DNA of 53,049 bases from Prochlorococcus sp. AG-363-C02 (GTDB lineage: Bacteria > Cyanobacteriota > Cyanobacteriia > PCC-6307 > Cyanobiaceae). The notes below the pieces were generated by a model, which was given only the letters and a program-made list of their open reading frames with translations, had not been told where the DNA came from and did not search any database. Both the position numbers and the translations under genes were made by a program. The stretch lies in contig QCFH01000011.1 in assembly GCA_003278345.1 (NCBI GenBank), forward strand, positions 1 through 53,049. Reading direction: 5' to 3'. Shown piece by piece: positions 8,316-18,198 of this stretch (within the stretch, counting starts at the first letter, position 1; each line of letters begins with the position of its first letter).

Positions 8316-9695
8316 ATGAGTGAAGAGTCTTGGGCAAAGGTTCAAAGTTGCCTAAGGAAAAATTTAAGTAAGCCTTCCTATGAGACTTGGATACGTCCTA
8401 CTGAGTTCAGTGCTTTCAAGAATGGAGAGTTGACATTGCAGGCTCCAAACAGCTTCTCAAGTGCATGGTTAAAAAATAATTACGCTCAAACAATTCAGGA
8501 GACAGCCGAGGAAATTTTTGGACAGCCTGTAAAAGTGACAGTTACGGTAAAAGATTCTAAGGACGAAAACTTTCCTTTATCTGAACCTGTGCAATCTCCC
8601 CTCATGGGCTCTTCAAATGCAGTTCAGGCACTTTCTGAAAAAATTAACTTGTCGAAAAAGTCAAAATCATTATTGAATTTAAGATATGTGTTTAATAGGT
8701 TTGTAGTTGGTCCAAATAGTCGCATGGCTCATGCTGCGGCAATGGCTGTAGCTGAAGCGCCTGGAAGGGAGTTCAACCCTCTTTTTATATGCGGGGGCGT
8801 TGGCTTAGGGAAAACACATTTAATGCAAGCAATTGGCCATTATCGACTTGAAATAGATCCTGCTGCAAAGGTGTCTTATGTTTCTACGGAAACTTTTACA
8901 AATGATTTAATTCTTGCGATTAGACAGGATCGTATGCAATCTTTTAGAGATAAATATAGAGCTGCTGATTTAATACTTGTTGATGATATTCAATTCCTTG
9001 AGGGAAAGGAATATACCCAAGAAGAGTTTTTTCACACTTTTAATGCTTTGCATGATGCTGGGAGCCAAATTGTCCTCGCAAGTGATAGGCCTCCAAGCCA
9101 GATACCTCGTCTTCAGGAAAGGTTGATGTCTAGATTCTCTATGGGATTAATTGCTGATGTACAAGCACCTGATTTGGAAACTCGAATGGCTATTTTGCAA
9201 AAGAAAGCTGAACAAGAACGAATTGGATTGCCTAGAGATTTAATTCAATTTATTGCTGGACGATTTACTTCAAATATTCGTGAGCTTGAAGGAGCTTTGA
9301 CCAGGGCTATTGCTTTTGCTTCAATAACTGGCCTCCCTATGACAGTGGATTCAATTGCTCCAATGCTTGACCCAAATGGTCAAGGCGTTCAAGTGTCTCC
9401 TAAGCAAGTGATGGAAAAAGTGTCTGAGGTCTTTCAAGTTACATCTGATGAAATGAGAAGCTCAAGTAGGAGACGTCCTGTAAGTCAAGCAAGACAAGTA
9501 GGCATGTATTTGATGCGTCAAGGAACAAGTTTAAGTTTGCCTAGAATTGGAGATGAGTTTGGTGGTAAAGATCACACAACGGTTATGTATGCAATAGAGC
9601 AAGTAGAAAAGAAGCTTTCTAGTGATCCTAAAGTGGCGAGTCAGGTACAGAAGATTAGAGATCTACTGCAGATAGATTCACGGAGTAAGCGTTAA
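8316..9695 (+). CDS. dnaA: Chromosomal replication initiator DnaA
   Basis: A 459-residue DnaA. Domain I covers residues ~1-80; the AAA+ domain starts near [19 protein letters not shown] with Walker [11 protein letters not shown], Walker [10 protein letters not shown] and the initiator-specific region; domain IV carries the signature [16 protein letters not shown] that binds DnaA boxes. It starts the chromosome replication complex at oriC. I see no TTATCCACA-type boxes in the 250 bases upstream and no dnaN next to it, in keeping with dnaA being away from the origin in many cyanobacteria. Confidence 0.98.
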   Translation: MSEESWAKVQSCLRKNLSKPSYETWIRPTEFSAFKNGELTLQAPNSFSSAWLKNNYAQTIQETAEEIFGQPVKVTVTVKDSKDENFPLSEPVQSPLMGSSNAVQALSEKINLSKKSKSLLNLRYVFNRFVVGPNSRMAHAAAMAVAEAPGREFNPLFICGGVGLGKTHLMQAIGHYRLEIDPAAKVSYVSTETFTNDLILAIRQDRMQSFRDKYRAADLILVDDIQFLEGKEYTQEEFFHTFNALHDAGSQIVLASDRPPSQIPRLQERLMSRFSMGLIADVQAPDLETRMAILQKKAEQERIGLPRDLIQFIAGRFTSNIRELEGALTRAIAFASITGLPMTVDSIAPMLDPNGQGVQVSPKQVMEKVSEVFQVTSDEMRSSSRRRPVSQARQVGMYLMRQGTSLSLPRIGDEFGGKDHTTVMYAIEQVEKKLSSDPKVASQVQKIRDLLQIDSRSKR

Positions 9696-9724
9696 AAGGT
9701 AAGAAAATTCTCTTGAATTTAATT

Positions 9725-10966
9725 TTAAGACTTTTGAAAATATATTGGGTTTTGGTCAAATCTGTTGTTTTTTGAAATAGGAGGCCCTTGCTTATTACTG
9801 TCAAGGTTAGCTGTATACTCTAAGGCTTGCCTCAACTCTCTAGCTGATAGCAAAGGCATGTCTCTAGGAACTGAGATCCTGTCTTTCAAATATCTTAAGC
9901 CAACAGCAGTTCCTTTATTTGGAATACATTCTTTATGAGAAATCATCCTACTAAGAGCCGCTCTTAATGGCTGATCAAATAACTCTGATTGTAAAGGATT
10001 AACATGTTTTATTACTTCTCGATGTTTTAGGACCCTTCCTAGTGCAATTGCCGCCGGTGATTCTATTGAGGAAGGTTGGTATGTTGTTTCATCTTTGCCC
10101 AGGCCTATCCCTAAATTAATTCTATTTTCAATCTTTTCCTGATTTGGTATCGGATCTTTCCAGCAACCACCCATTTGAGGGGGTAGATCATGAGCGTGTG
10201 TATGAAAATCTCCTTGAGTTCCTCTATATTCACTTGTTCCCTCAAGTGAAGAAAACCATTTATCTATATTTGGAAATTCTTTCCTGATTCTGAATCCCTT
10301 GTAGTAGGACAAAGATGCATTCATTCTTTCTAAATATGGTATAAAGATAATGTCAGCACTTCCTGGGCAAGAGTTTGTTGAATTTGTAGAAACTGGATCT
10401 ATCCATAAAGAGTTTTGTTTAGAGAGCCTATTGTCTAGTTCCTCTGCTATTTGCTTGAATTGGGATTCTCTTTTTTTAGATTGCCATTTGTTTAAAGATG
10501 GGTTGCATAGCCATATACACCAGGCTCTAAAAAGTTTTCTTTCTAGATGTCTTAAGTTAATTGTCTCAGGTTCTTCTAATGGCGCTCCTAATGGACCAAA
10601 AGCTTTCTCTAGCCTTGTAAGTATTTGGTCGCTTTCGGTTATGACTTCTTTGTCAAGTTCTATCGCGGGAAAAATCCCTGAAGGAACTTTTTTTAAATAC
10701 CAATCTTCTTTCTCTCCATAGCAGCGCATGGTGGCTTTTTTAATTTGATAAGGAATCTTTTTCCATTCAAGCCAAAGCCAAACCTTTTGGCAGTAAGGGC
10801 ACCAGGCATGATTATCACGATATAAAGTTACTCTTACATCCTTTTGATTATTGCCAAAAAGCCTTAGTAAAGAGTATGCATTAGTTGAACCATGAACAAG
10901 ATTGTTTTGGTTAGAAGAATATTTGGAAAGTTCTTCCCAAGTTAGTGCTTCTATGGCTTCTTTCAT
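9725..10966 (-). CDS. Glutathione S-transferase-like protein
   Basis: A 413-residue protein with an N-terminal thioredoxin-fold GST domain: YRDNHAWCPYCQKVWLWLEW holds a CPYC glutaredoxin-like motif, followed by the cis-Pro segment GIFPAIELD and ESDQIL. The helical GST domain follows and a ~120-residue extra C-terminal part has no feature I recognise. It is divergent from gor (glutathione reductase), with 47 bases between, which supports a role in glutathione-dependent redox or conjugation chemistry. Confidence 0.82.
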   Translation of the reverse strand: MKEAIEALTWEELSKYSSNQNNLVHGSTNAYSLLRLFGNNQKDVRVTLYRDNHAWCPYCQKVWLWLEWKKIPYQIKKATMRCYGEKEDWYLKKVPSGIFPAIELDKEVITESDQILTRLEKAFGPLGAPLEEPETINLRHLERKLFRAWCIWLCNPSLNKWQSKKRESQFKQIAEELDNRLSKQNSLWIDPVSTNSTNSCPGSADIIFIPYLERMNASLSYYKGFRIRKEFPNIDKWFSSLEGTSEYRGTQGDFHTHAHDLPPQMGGCWKDPIPNQEKIENRINLGIGLGKDETTYQPSSIESPAAIALGRVLKHREVIKHVNPLQSELFDQPLRAALSRMISHKECIPNKGTAVGLRYLKDRISVPRDMPLLSARELRQALEYTANLDSNKQGPPISKNNRFDQNPIYFQKS

Positions 10967-11013
10967 GGATGCGTAGGAGAATTAAGGTAAGTAAGTAAAT
11001 AAAGGAGCTGAAC

Positions 11014-12375
11014 TTGGACTATTGTTTTGATCTAATTGTATTAGGTGCTGGTTCCGGTGGGTTGGCAGCGGCAAAAAAAGCAGCCAGTCATGGAGCCAGA
11101 GTGGCGGTTGTAGAAGGAGATCGTGTTGGGGGAACATGTGTAATTAGAGGCTGTGTACCCAAAAAATTATTGGTTTATGGCTCTCAATACGGTGATTATT
11201 TACGCAATGCTTCAGGTTTTGGGGTGCAAATAAAACAAGCAAAAATAGAATCATCAATATTATTGGAGAATATTAGAAGAGAGGTTGATCGCTTAAATAA
11301 ATTACATATAAGCTTGCTTTCTAAAGCAAATGTTGAATTAATCAAAGGTTGGGGGAAAGTATCTGATCCGAATACTGTTCAAGTGAAAGAATCAGATTTT
11401 TCTAGCAAGACTATTGAATTGTCTACTAAAAATATTTTAATAGCTGTGGGAGGGCGTCCAGTTAGGCCTAAAATACCTGGTGCATCATTGGGTTGGGTAA
11501 GTGATGATTTATTCTTACAAGAAAGATTCCCAGATAATGTGGTTGTAGTCGGTGCAGGCTTTATAGCTTGTGAAATTGCTTGTATATTGAATGGCCTAGG
11601 GGTTTCGGTAAAACAACTTGTGAGGGGGACTCACTTGCTAAAGAACTTTGATAAAGAAATTTCTTTTTTGCTTCAAAATACGATGAAAAAGAAAGGAATA
11701 GATATTCAATATCAATGTGAAGTTAAATCACTAGAGGGTAAAAAAGGTGATTTGATTTTACATAAGACCGAAGGTGATCATATTAAAACTGAGGCAGTAT
11801 TATTTGCTACTGGTAGAGAGCCCTTTCTTGAAGGGTTGGATTTAGATAAGGCTGGAATAAAAGTAGGTAAGAATAAAATAATAGTTGATGAAAGGAATAA
11901 AACAAATATTGCAAATATTTTTGCGGTTGGTGATGTTACTAATAGAGTTAATCTCACTCCAGTAGCAATTGAAGAAGGTAGAGTTCTTGCTGAAAACCTT
12001 TTTGGCAATCAAAAAAAATTTGTGGATTATGAAAATATTCCAAAAGCAGTATTTTCCCAGCCTGAGATTGCCTTTGTAGGATTTACAGAAGAAGAAGCTA
12101 TCGCAAAATTTGGGAAGGAGAATATTGAAATTTGCAGGTCAAAATTTAAACCCATGTCTAGCATGCTGCCAAAAGTTGATGAGCAATGTCTCCTAAAACT
12201 TATAATAAATAAGGTCAATAATAAGGTTTTAGGATGCCATATGCTGGGATATAATGCCTCAGAGATAATACAAATGGCATCAATTGCAGTAAGAATGGGA
12301 GCTACTAAATATGATTTTGATAAAACAATGGCCTTGCACCCAACTATTGCAGAAGAGTTTGTTACTATGAGATAA
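11014..12375 (+). CDS. gor: Glutathione reductase
   Basis: A 453-residue flavoprotein disulphide reductase. The FAD-binding LIVLGAGSGGLAAAKKAAS is at the N-terminus, the redox-active disulphide in GGTCVIRGCVPKKL, the NADPH site VVVGAGFIACEIACI mid-protein, FAVGDVTNRVNLTPVA, and the C-terminal active-site His in ALHPTIAEEF. It reduces GSSG with NADPH. The start is a TTG at 11014 placed eight bases after AAAGGAGCT, a good ribosome binding site. It sits back to back with the GST-like gene. Confidence 0.93.
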   Translation: MDYCFDLIVLGAGSGGLAAAKKAASHGARVAVVEGDRVGGTCVIRGCVPKKLLVYGSQYGDYLRNASGFGVQIKQAKIESSILLENIRREVDRLNKLHISLLSKANVELIKGWGKVSDPNTVQVKESDFSSKTIELSTKNILIAVGGRPVRPKIPGASLGWVSDDLFLQERFPDNVVVVGAGFIACEIACILNGLGVSVKQLVRGTHLLKNFDKEISFLLQNTMKKKGIDIQYQCEVKSLEGKKGDLILHKTEGDHIKTEAVLFATGREPFLEGLDLDKAGIKVGKNKIIVDERNKTNIANIFAVGDVTNRVNLTPVAIEEGRVLAENLFGNQKKFVDYENIPKAVFSQPEIAFVGFTEEEAIAKFGKENIEICRSKFKPMSSMLPKVDEQCLLKLIINKVNNKVLGCHMLGYNASEIIQMASIAVRMGATKYDFDKTMALHPTIAEEFVTMR

Positions 12376-12383
12376 TCATTAAT

Positions 12384-13472
12384 TTAATTATGTTTTAACT
12401 TCCAGTATAAAATAGCTTGATAACTTAAAACTATTGTGGAAATAGGAAGAATAAAAAATAAAAATACTGAATGAAATTGTGACTGGAATTCGGGTATTGT
12501 ATATGGAATAATTTGATCTGCTAAATATATCAAATAAAGTCCTAGTAAGACTCCCCCTTCATATCTACTTATTTTACCCTTTGTCCAAAAAATTGGCATA
12601 CATGCTAAAACTGTTAAGATCATTATAGGGAAATCTTTTTGAATTAATATTTCTTCTACCTTTATACCTTTATTCCCTGCAAAAACAGCACATCCTCCCA
12701 GAACTAGAAGTTGATTAAGTAGACTACTTCCAACAACATTACCAATCGCGAGATCTGTTTTTCCTTTTAAAGATGCAACTATAGATGTTATCAATTCTGG
12801 TAACGAAGTTCCAACTGAAACAATTGTCAAACCGATTATTACTTCACTCCATCCATATAAACTTGCTATTGACTTTGCTCCGCTAATTAGAAGATTAGAA
12901 CCAACAGACAGAACTATTATTCCTAAAATTATTTTACAAATAGTACCGAACCATTTATTTGGAACAGAATTAATATGTACCTCTGGCTCTGCATCTTGAA
13001 TCTCATCAGGTTCTTCTCTTGCAGTTCTGATTTCCCACATAGTATTAATTGCAAGAGCTATTAGTAATGCTACGCCTGATTGCCAGCTAAGAATTCCAGA
13101 CGATGCCATTCCCCAGACTGCCGCTGAAACCGCTAGCAATAGAGGTACATCTCTTCTGACTAGGCGACTTTTTACTTTTAATGGCACTATCAATGCACTA
13201 CTACCTAATACAACTAAAACATTAAAAATATTGCTACCAACTACATTGCCCACTGCAATTGCATCGGAATTCCTAATATACGATCCAACACTTACAAATA
13301 GCTCTGGTGAACTAGTGCCAAGGGATACTATGGTTAAACCAATGACGAGTTGGGGTACCCCAAGAATTAAAGCCAGTGTTGAGGCACCCTGAACAAATAG
13401 TTCTCCGCCTACAAAAAGTATGACTATTCCAAGAAAAATTTCTAGGAATAGTTGTACATGAAGTATTGACAT
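12384..13472 (-). CDS. CaCA family calcium(sodium)/cation antiporter
   Basis: A 362-residue membrane protein with two repeats of the Na/Ca exchanger domain. The alpha-repeat motifs are visible as VSLGTSSPELFVS followed by GNVVGSNIFNVL, and VSVGTSLPELITS followed by GNVVGSSLLNQL. About ten hydrophobic segments and an acidic central loop (EEPDEIQDAEPEV) fit the family. It should extrude Ca2+ or Na+ at the plasma membrane in exchange for protons or sodium. It converges with gor, eight bases between stops. Confidence 0.9.
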   Translation of the reverse strand: MSILHVQLFLEIFLGIVILFVGGELFVQGASTLALILGVPQLVIGLTIVSLGTSSPELFVSVGSYIRNSDAIAVGNVVGSNIFNVLVVLGSSALIVPLKVKSRLVRRDVPLLLAVSAAVWGMASSGILSWQSGVALLIALAINTMWEIRTAREEPDEIQDAEPEVHINSVPNKWFGTICKIILGIIVLSVGSNLLISGAKSIASLYGWSEVIIGLTIVSVGTSLPELITSIVASLKGKTDLAIGNVVGSSLLNQLLVLGGCAVFAGNKGIKVEEILIQKDFPIMILTVLACMPIFWTKGKISRYEGGVLLGLYLIYLADQIIPYTIPEFQSQFHSVFLFFILPISTIVLSYQAILYWKLKHN

Positions 13473-13610
13473 AATTGAATGATACTAAATACTGTTGTTG
13501 AGTTTGCTGTAATCACTTAAACTGGTAATTAAACTATTTTCTAAAATCGAATCCTCAGGTTGTTTTTAGGATAATAGAGGCTAAATCAAAACAAGTAGGT
13601 ACTGATTCTT

Positions 13611-14681
13611 TTGCAGATCTCTCAAGAAAAAATAAGTTTACGACAACCAGATGACTGGCATTTGCATCTAAGAGATGGAGGAGTTTTAAAAGCAGTAGTT
13701 GCTCCAACAGCAAGGGTATTTCGTCGTGCTGTTGTAATGCCCAATTTGCAACCCCCAATAACTAGTCTTCAGGATGTTGTTGATTATCGCAAAAGGATTG
13801 AAAGTGTGATCCCTAAAGAATTGGCATTTACTCCTCTCATGACTCTTTATTTAACCGATAACCTCTCGCCGGAAATACTCAAGGAAGGTTATAGCGAAGG
13901 AATTATTTTTGCAGTCAAGTTGTACCCTGCTAATTCAACTACTAATTCAGCTTCTGGCGTCTCTGACTTGGAGAACATTTATTCTACGTTTGAGACTATT
14001 GAAGAGATAGGGTTGCCATTACTTATTCATGGTGAGGTCACTGACCCAGATGTGGACGTTTTTGATAGAGAAGCTGTTTTTATTGATCGTCACCTTGACC
14101 CTTTGCTTCAAAGATTCCCTAATATTCGAGTAGTTTTAGAGCACATTACAACTGATAATGCTGTTCAATATGTTCAGTCAAGTAATTCCAAATTGGGAGC
14201 AACTATAACTCCTCATCATTTGCATATAAATAGAAATGCAATGTTCCTGAATGGATTCAGGAGTGACTTTTATTGTTTGCCTGTTGTTAAAAGAGAGCAT
14301 CACCGAATTTCATTGAGACGTGCAGCAACTAGTGGACAACCTTGCTTCTTTCTTGGGACTGATTCGGCTCCTCATCTTAGAGGGTTTAAAGAAAGCGCTT
14401 GTGGGTGTGCAGGTATTTTTAATGCTTTAAATGCAATTGAAAGTTATGCACAGGTTTTTGAGGAAGAAGGTGCACTAGATCGCCTAGAAGCTTTTTCAAG
14501 TGAATTTGGTCCAGCTTTTTATGGTGTGCCCTTTAATAAAGGCACAATTTCTATGGTGAGATCTTCTCAAACTGTTCCTGAGAAGTTTAATGTGTACAAA
14601 ACAGAGAATGAATTCGAATATGTAGTCCCATTTCATGCAGGTGAACAATTGAACTGGTGTTTTGAATCTACAAGCTATTAG
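13611..14681 (+). CDS. pyrC: Dihydroorotase
   Basis: A 356-residue type II dihydroorotase. Metal ligands are visible as DDWHLHLRDG, the carboxylated lysine in FAVKLYPA, LIHGEV, EHITT and the catalytic Asp in GTDSAPH. It cyclises carbamoyl aspartate in pyrimidine synthesis. The start is a TTG at 13611 giving MQISQEKISLRQPDDWH, which matches the family N-terminus; no better ATG lies in frame. It is divergent from the antiporter gene with 138 bp between. Confidence 0.93.
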   Translation: MQISQEKISLRQPDDWHLHLRDGGVLKAVVAPTARVFRRAVVMPNLQPPITSLQDVVDYRKRIESVIPKELAFTPLMTLYLTDNLSPEILKEGYSEGIIFAVKLYPANSTTNSASGVSDLENIYSTFETIEEIGLPLLIHGEVTDPDVDVFDREAVFIDRHLDPLLQRFPNIRVVLEHITTDNAVQYVQSSNSKLGATITPHHLHINRNAMFLNGFRSDFYCLPVVKREHHRISLRRAATSGQPCFFLGTDSAPHLRGFKESACGCAGIFNALNAIESYAQVFEEEGALDRLEAFSSEFGPAFYGVPFNKGTISMVRSSQTVPEKFNVYKTENEFEYVVPFHAGEQLNWCFESTSY

Positions 14682-14870
14682 CTTAATAATCATGTTGTCG
14701 CTTTTACTCAAATCGACTGTGATTAGGCTAGAGATATTTTTATTGAAAATATTTTCAATATTGCAGTTTGATTTACATAAGAGATGTCAGAATAACTTGT
14801 CAAAAAGCAGAAATTTTTTTTAGTGGGCTTAGTATATTACTTAGTCCTTACTCCATCTAGGGCTAAATAT

Positions 14871-14956
14871 GCGAGTGTGGTGGAATTGGTAGACACACAG
14901 GACTTAAAATCCTGAGACCAGCAATGGTCGTGAGGGTTCAAGTCCCTCCACTCGCA
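14871..14956 (+). tRNA. tRNA-Leu (anticodon TAA)
   Basis: An 86-base class II tRNA. The acceptor stem GCGAGTG pairs with CACTCGC at the end, the anticodon loop is CTTAAAA within the GGA/TCC stem, a long variable arm follows (GAGACCAGCAATGGTCGTGA) and the T arm is GGGTTCAAGTCCC. CCA is not encoded. Confidence 0.97.
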
Positions 14957-15200
14957 TTAATAATTTCTTGCTTTTTAAGAACGCATAAATTTGAATTTGT
15001 ATATTTTAAAAATATTTGACTAATTTAAAAAATTAATAATTGCTTACTTGAACAATGAAATTCCCTGTTTGATATTCTTGTCATTAGCATCTGATGCCCT
15101 TAAGAAGTTTTCATAAAGCCTTTACTTGAAAATCTTCAGGCATTTCCGTGATGTTGATATTAGAATTGTGTAGATGATCTGCCTGGAGCTTATCCTCTTC

Positions 15201-15437
15201 ATGGTTAACGGTTTACTTGAAAATAATTTTATTGTTCTAGGGACGTATCTGTTTCTTGGTTCACTATATTTGGTGGTAATACCATTATTTCTTTTTTTCT
15301 GGATGAATACACGATGGCAGTTTATGGGTAAATATGAAAGATTATTGGTGTACAGTGTTGTCTTCCTTTTCTTCCCAGGGTTTATTCTCTTTGCACCTTT
15401 TTTAAATTTACGGATGCATGGTCAGGGAGATTTGTAA
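15201..15437 (+). CDS. ndhL: NAD(P)H-quinone oxidoreductase subunit L
   Basis: A 78-residue protein with two membrane segments ([20 protein letters not shown] and [19 protein letters not shown]) and the conserved C-terminus [14 protein letters not shown]. This matches NdhL, a cyanobacteria-specific subunit of thylakoid NDH-1 needed for cyclic electron flow and respiration. The frame is open to an ATG at 15174, but 15201 (MVNGLLENN) gives the family length. It is followed after three bases by the DUF3007 gene. Confidence 0.85.
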   Translation: MVNGLLENNFIVLGTYLFLGSLYLVVIPLFLFFWMNTRWQFMGKYERLLVYSVVFLFFPGFILFAPFLNLRMHGQGDL

Positions 15438-15440
15438 ACA

Positions 15441-15773
15441 TTGACTAAAGCTAATGTTCTTCAATTAGGTTTATTGCTTTTCTTTTTAGTAGGAATTATT
15501 TATGGATCTCTACAAGTATTTGGTTTAAACCCTGATAAAGCAGGCATAGCATCTGAAGGTCTGCTTCTTTTATTAGTATTGGCTTGGGTTGCTAGTTATT
15601 TCTTTAGAGTCGTATCGGGTAAAATGACTTTTATGGAACAACGCAAACGATATCTCGAAGAATATAAGCAGATTACTGATAGAGAAGTTGAAAAGAAATT
15701 TGATTCAATGTCTAATGATGAGAAAGCTTCTTTAATTCAACAGCTTCAGGTTGAAAAAAATAATAATAAATAA
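15441..15773 (+). CDS. DUF3007 family membrane protein
   Basis: A 110-residue protein with two membrane helices (VLQLGLLLFFLVGIIYGSLQ and SEGLLLLLVLAWVASYFF) and a charged, helical tail (FMEQRKRYLEEYKQITDREVEKK). It is the DUF3007 family that commonly follows ndhL in cyanobacteria and plants. The start is TTG at 15441, three bases after the ndhL stop, implying translational coupling. A role in NDH-1 or thylakoid function is inference from position only. Confidence 0.75.
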   Translation: MTKANVLQLGLLLFFLVGIIYGSLQVFGLNPDKAGIASEGLLLLLVLAWVASYFFRVVSGKMTFMEQRKRYLEEYKQITDREVEKKFDSMSNDEKASLIQQLQVEKNNNK

Positions 15774-15849
15774 ACTTTCTAAAAAATAATGTCTTTTGTT
15801 TATAGATTGGCTATGGGAAATTTACGTTAATTAATTTTTAGTATTTTTT

Positions 15850-16650
15850 ATGAAGGACTCACCATTATCTAGATCATTTGCGCAATCTAAACAAGAAGGA
15901 AGAATAGCTTTAATGCCTTTTATAATGGCAGGAGATCCAGACTTAAATACATCAGCTGATATTTTGTTAAAACTTCAAGAAAAGGGTGCAGATATTATTG
16001 AATTAGGAATTCCCTATAGTGATCCTCTTGCTGATGGCCCTGTAATACAACTTGCAGCTTCTCGCGCTCTTTCCTCAAGAACTTCTCCTAAAGCTGTCTT
16101 TGAAATGTTATCTAATCTAAAAGAACAATTAACTGTGCCAATAATACTTTTTACATATACTAACCCTTTGCTTAATATAGGAATGAAAAATTTTTGTGAT
16201 CAAGCTGCAAATGCAGGAGCTGCTGGCCTCATTGTTCCAGACCTTCCATTAGAAGAAGCTGATAATCTCTCTCAAATTGCATCAGATAGGGGACTTGATT
16301 TGGTGCTATTAGTTGCACCAACTACTCCAGTAGAACGTATGAAAAGGATTTCCGAAAAAAGTAGAGGTTTTACTTATCTAGTAAGCGTAACTGGTGTAAC
16401 GGGTGAACGTATTGATTTAGAGAATCGTGTTGAATTGCTTGTTAGTAAATTGAAGCAATTTAGCCCTAATCCTGTTGCAGTTGGATTTGGTATTTCTGAC
16501 CCTAAACATGTAACTCAAGTTAGGGAATGGGGAGCTGATGGAGCAATTGTAGGAAGTGCTTTGGTTAAAAGGATAGGCACTGCTGCTATTGAAAATGCTG
16601 TTGAAGAATCAGGTCAATTCTTAAGTGAATTAAAAAAAGCAGCTGGATAA
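15850..16650 (+). CDS. trpA: Tryptophan synthase alpha subunit
   Basis: A 266-residue TIM-barrel protein. Active-site motifs [17 protein letters not shown] (catalytic Glu and Asp), [21 protein letters not shown] and the phosphate-binding GFGIS and [10 protein letters not shown] are all present. It cleaves indole-3-glycerol phosphate to indole, which passes to TrpB. It is 76 bases after the DUF3007 gene and followed by a hairpin terminator. Confidence 0.97.
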   Translation: MKDSPLSRSFAQSKQEGRIALMPFIMAGDPDLNTSADILLKLQEKGADIIELGIPYSDPLADGPVIQLAASRALSSRTSPKAVFEMLSNLKEQLTVPIILFTYTNPLLNIGMKNFCDQAANAGAAGLIVPDLPLEEADNLSQIASDRGLDLVLLVAPTTPVERMKRISEKSRGFTYLVSVTGVTGERIDLENRVELLVSKLKQFSPNPVAVGFGISDPKHVTQVREWGADGAIVGSALVKRIGTAAIENAVEESGQFLSELKKAAG

Positions 16651-16686
16651 AATTAATGAAAATGAATAAATATCTAATTCATTAAA

Positions 16687-16720
16687 AAAGAAGCCCCATT
16701 TCTTACAGGGACTTCTTTTA
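16687..16720. terminator. Bidirectional terminator between trpA and cyAbrB
   Basis: AAGAAGCCCC pairs with GGGACTTCTT across an eleven-base loop (one A-C mismatch), with A-rich and T-rich flanks. It lies between two convergent genes and could serve both. Confidence 0.75.
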
Positions 16721-16771
16721 GTCAAGTTTTAAAATAATTATTATTAGTAAATAAATCTAAGTGATTCTGAT

Positions 16772-17131
16772 TTAACTTTCTTCATCTGCAGGTGAAAGTC
16801 TTATTTGCTTACGACCTAGTTTTATTTCAAATTCATCTCCAGCTTTTAGATCTAATAAAGCTGTATAAGCTTTACCTATTAAAAGATTTCCATTGCCTTG
16901 AACAGTTGCAACGTAACTAAGTTTTCTTCCTCCTTTACCAATTCCAGCAACACCAGTTTCTCCTAGACTTACACCTTTTGCTTCTAAAAGTGCTTCATAA
17001 AAGGCTGTGAAGTTTAGTCTTTCTCCACCACTTTTCTTGTTTGAGACATATCCACATGCACGAACAAGATCTGATTTGCTGACATCACCAAGCTCTTTGA
17101 CTTTGGCTAGCAGTTCGCTACCAGTTAGCAT
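16772..17131 (-). CDS. cyAbrB family transcriptional regulator
   Basis: A 119-residue protein with N-terminal MLTGSELLAKVKELGDVSKSD and a C-terminal swapped-hairpin region (GNLLIGKAYTALLDLKAGDEFEIKLGRKQI, read in parts) typical of cyanobacterial AbrB proteins. These are basic-tail DNA-binding regulators of carbon and nitrogen genes. It has its own promoter region (95 bp before the divergent YCII gene). Which cyAbrB paralogue this is cannot be told here. Confidence 0.85.
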   Translation of the reverse strand: MLTGSELLAKVKELGDVSKSDLVRACGYVSNKKSGGERLNFTAFYEALLEAKGVSLGETGVAGIGKGGRKLSYVATVQGNGNLLIGKAYTALLDLKAGDEFEIKLGRKQIRLSPADEES

Positions 17132-17225
17132 AGTTAAGTAATAAATTGATCAACATAAATAACATAGCAATTGGCATAGCAATTGTGCAATCATTTAGTG
17201 TAAGTTTTATTCGATTATTTATTCA

Positions 17226-17504
17226 TTGATGATGATGGATCATTTTGTTCTTTTCGGTACTTATTGTGAAAATGCTATTTCAAAACGAACACCTTTTCGT
17301 GAAGAGCATCTAACTAGGCTTAATAAACTAAAAGAGAAAGGTGTTCTCATTACTTTGGGTCCAACAAAATGTACAAGATATGTATTTGGAATTTTTCAAG
17401 CTACTAGTAGAGAAGAATTAAAGATTCTTTTAGAAGAAGACATTTACTGGAGAGAAGGTATATGGACTTCTTTAAATATTTATCCCTGGATCCAAGCATT
17501 ATGA
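17226..17504 (+). CDS. YCII-related domain protein
   Basis: A 92-residue protein of the YciI-like alpha+beta barrel family (HFVLFGTYCENA, REEHLTRLNKLKEKGVLITLGP with the family His and Gly, then EELKILLEED and WREGIW). The family includes small dimeric enzymes of uncertain substrate. Three ATGs in a row precede Asp-His; 17235 is an equally good start. Its 3' end overlaps the convergent cytochrome gene by 25 bases. Confidence 0.75.
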   Translation: MMMMDHFVLFGTYCENAISKRTPFREEHLTRLNKLKEKGVLITLGPTKCTRYVFGIFQATSREELKILLEEDIYWREGIWTSLNIYPWIQAL

Positions 17505-17866
17505 GCTTGATCCCATATCCAGTTCGCAACTATTTCATCTCCTTTTTCACCTAGAAGATCTTTATAGCCACTCATAGATCCTATTCCTTCTCTTGCTATT
17601 TTTGCAATTGCATCTGGTGTATCTATTCCATTTCTATCTAAATCTTTTTTCTTTAAGGTTTTATTTCTTCTAACTATATTGCCTCCTTTTATATGGCAAC
17701 CAGCACAGTGCTCAACAAATAGATTCTCACCATCACTTTTATCTAAAGAATATGCGCTTAAAGGAAACGTCAAGAGGGATATAATGATTACTCCAAATAA
17801 AAAATTAAAGGTAATAAATTTTATCGAATTGTTTGAATTGGGTCTAAATTTACTTTTTAATTCCAT
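17480..17866 (-). CDS. Class I c-type cytochrome (c6-like)
   Basis: A 128-residue exported cytochrome. An N-terminal signal sequence (FLFGVIIISLLTFPLSAYS) is followed by the heme-binding CAGCH at residues ~56-60 and the axial Met in GIGSMSGYKD, ending in the helix EIVANWIWDQA. The layout matches lumenal cytochrome c6 (PetJ) or a c6B/C paralogue; the insert KKKDLDRNGIDTPDA is typical. It would carry electrons from cytochrome b6f to PSI or oxidase. Confidence 0.82.
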   Translation of the reverse strand: MELKSKFRPNSNNSIKFITFNFLFGVIIISLLTFPLSAYSLDKSDGENLFVEHCAGCHIKGGNIVRRNKTLKKKDLDRNGIDTPDAIAKIAREGIGSMSGYKDLLGEKGDEIVANWIWDQAHNAWIQG

Positions 17867-17879
17867 TAGAATGAGTTTG

Positions 17880-18194
17880 TTATTTAGAACAGTCTTCTTG
17901 GATCTCTTCTAAAAGCAGATCTAATTGACTAAAAGGGTCTTTTGATAACTCATTGCTATTAATAATATAATTATTGGCTGACCATTTTTCTTCTATGGAA
18001 CAAAGTAGGCTAGCAAGTTTTGGTAAGCCACCAGTAGTATATTCTTTCTTAAGAACGTCAATCATTGCAGGCATTCTGTCTGAGCTTGCATTAAGAATAT
18101 TTCTTAGATCTTTTTGGGTTTTGCCTTTTTGTTTCAGCCAGTCTTTCAAGAAAAGAGTTAGCTCTAATTCAATTTTTTGGGTCCACTTTTCCAT
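17880..18194 (-). CDS. Conserved cyanobacterial hypothetical protein
   Basis: A 104-residue protein beginning MEKWTQKIELELTLFLKDWL. The frame is open to 18218, but that start would overlap the upstream DUF1232 gene; 18194 leaves a four-base gap and is chosen. The segment KTQKDLRNILNASSDRMPAM looks like a helix-turn-helix of the lambda-repressor kind, though weakly. The rest is helical and acidic. It lies between a YkvA-family gene and a cytochrome gene in the same direction. I do not recognise a function. Confidence 0.6.
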   Translation of the reverse strand: MEKWTQKIELELTLFLKDWLKQKGKTQKDLRNILNASSDRMPAMIDVLKKEYTTGGLPKLASLLCSIEEKWSANNYIINSNELSKDPFSQLDLLLEEIQEDCSK

Positions 18195-18198
18195 TGTT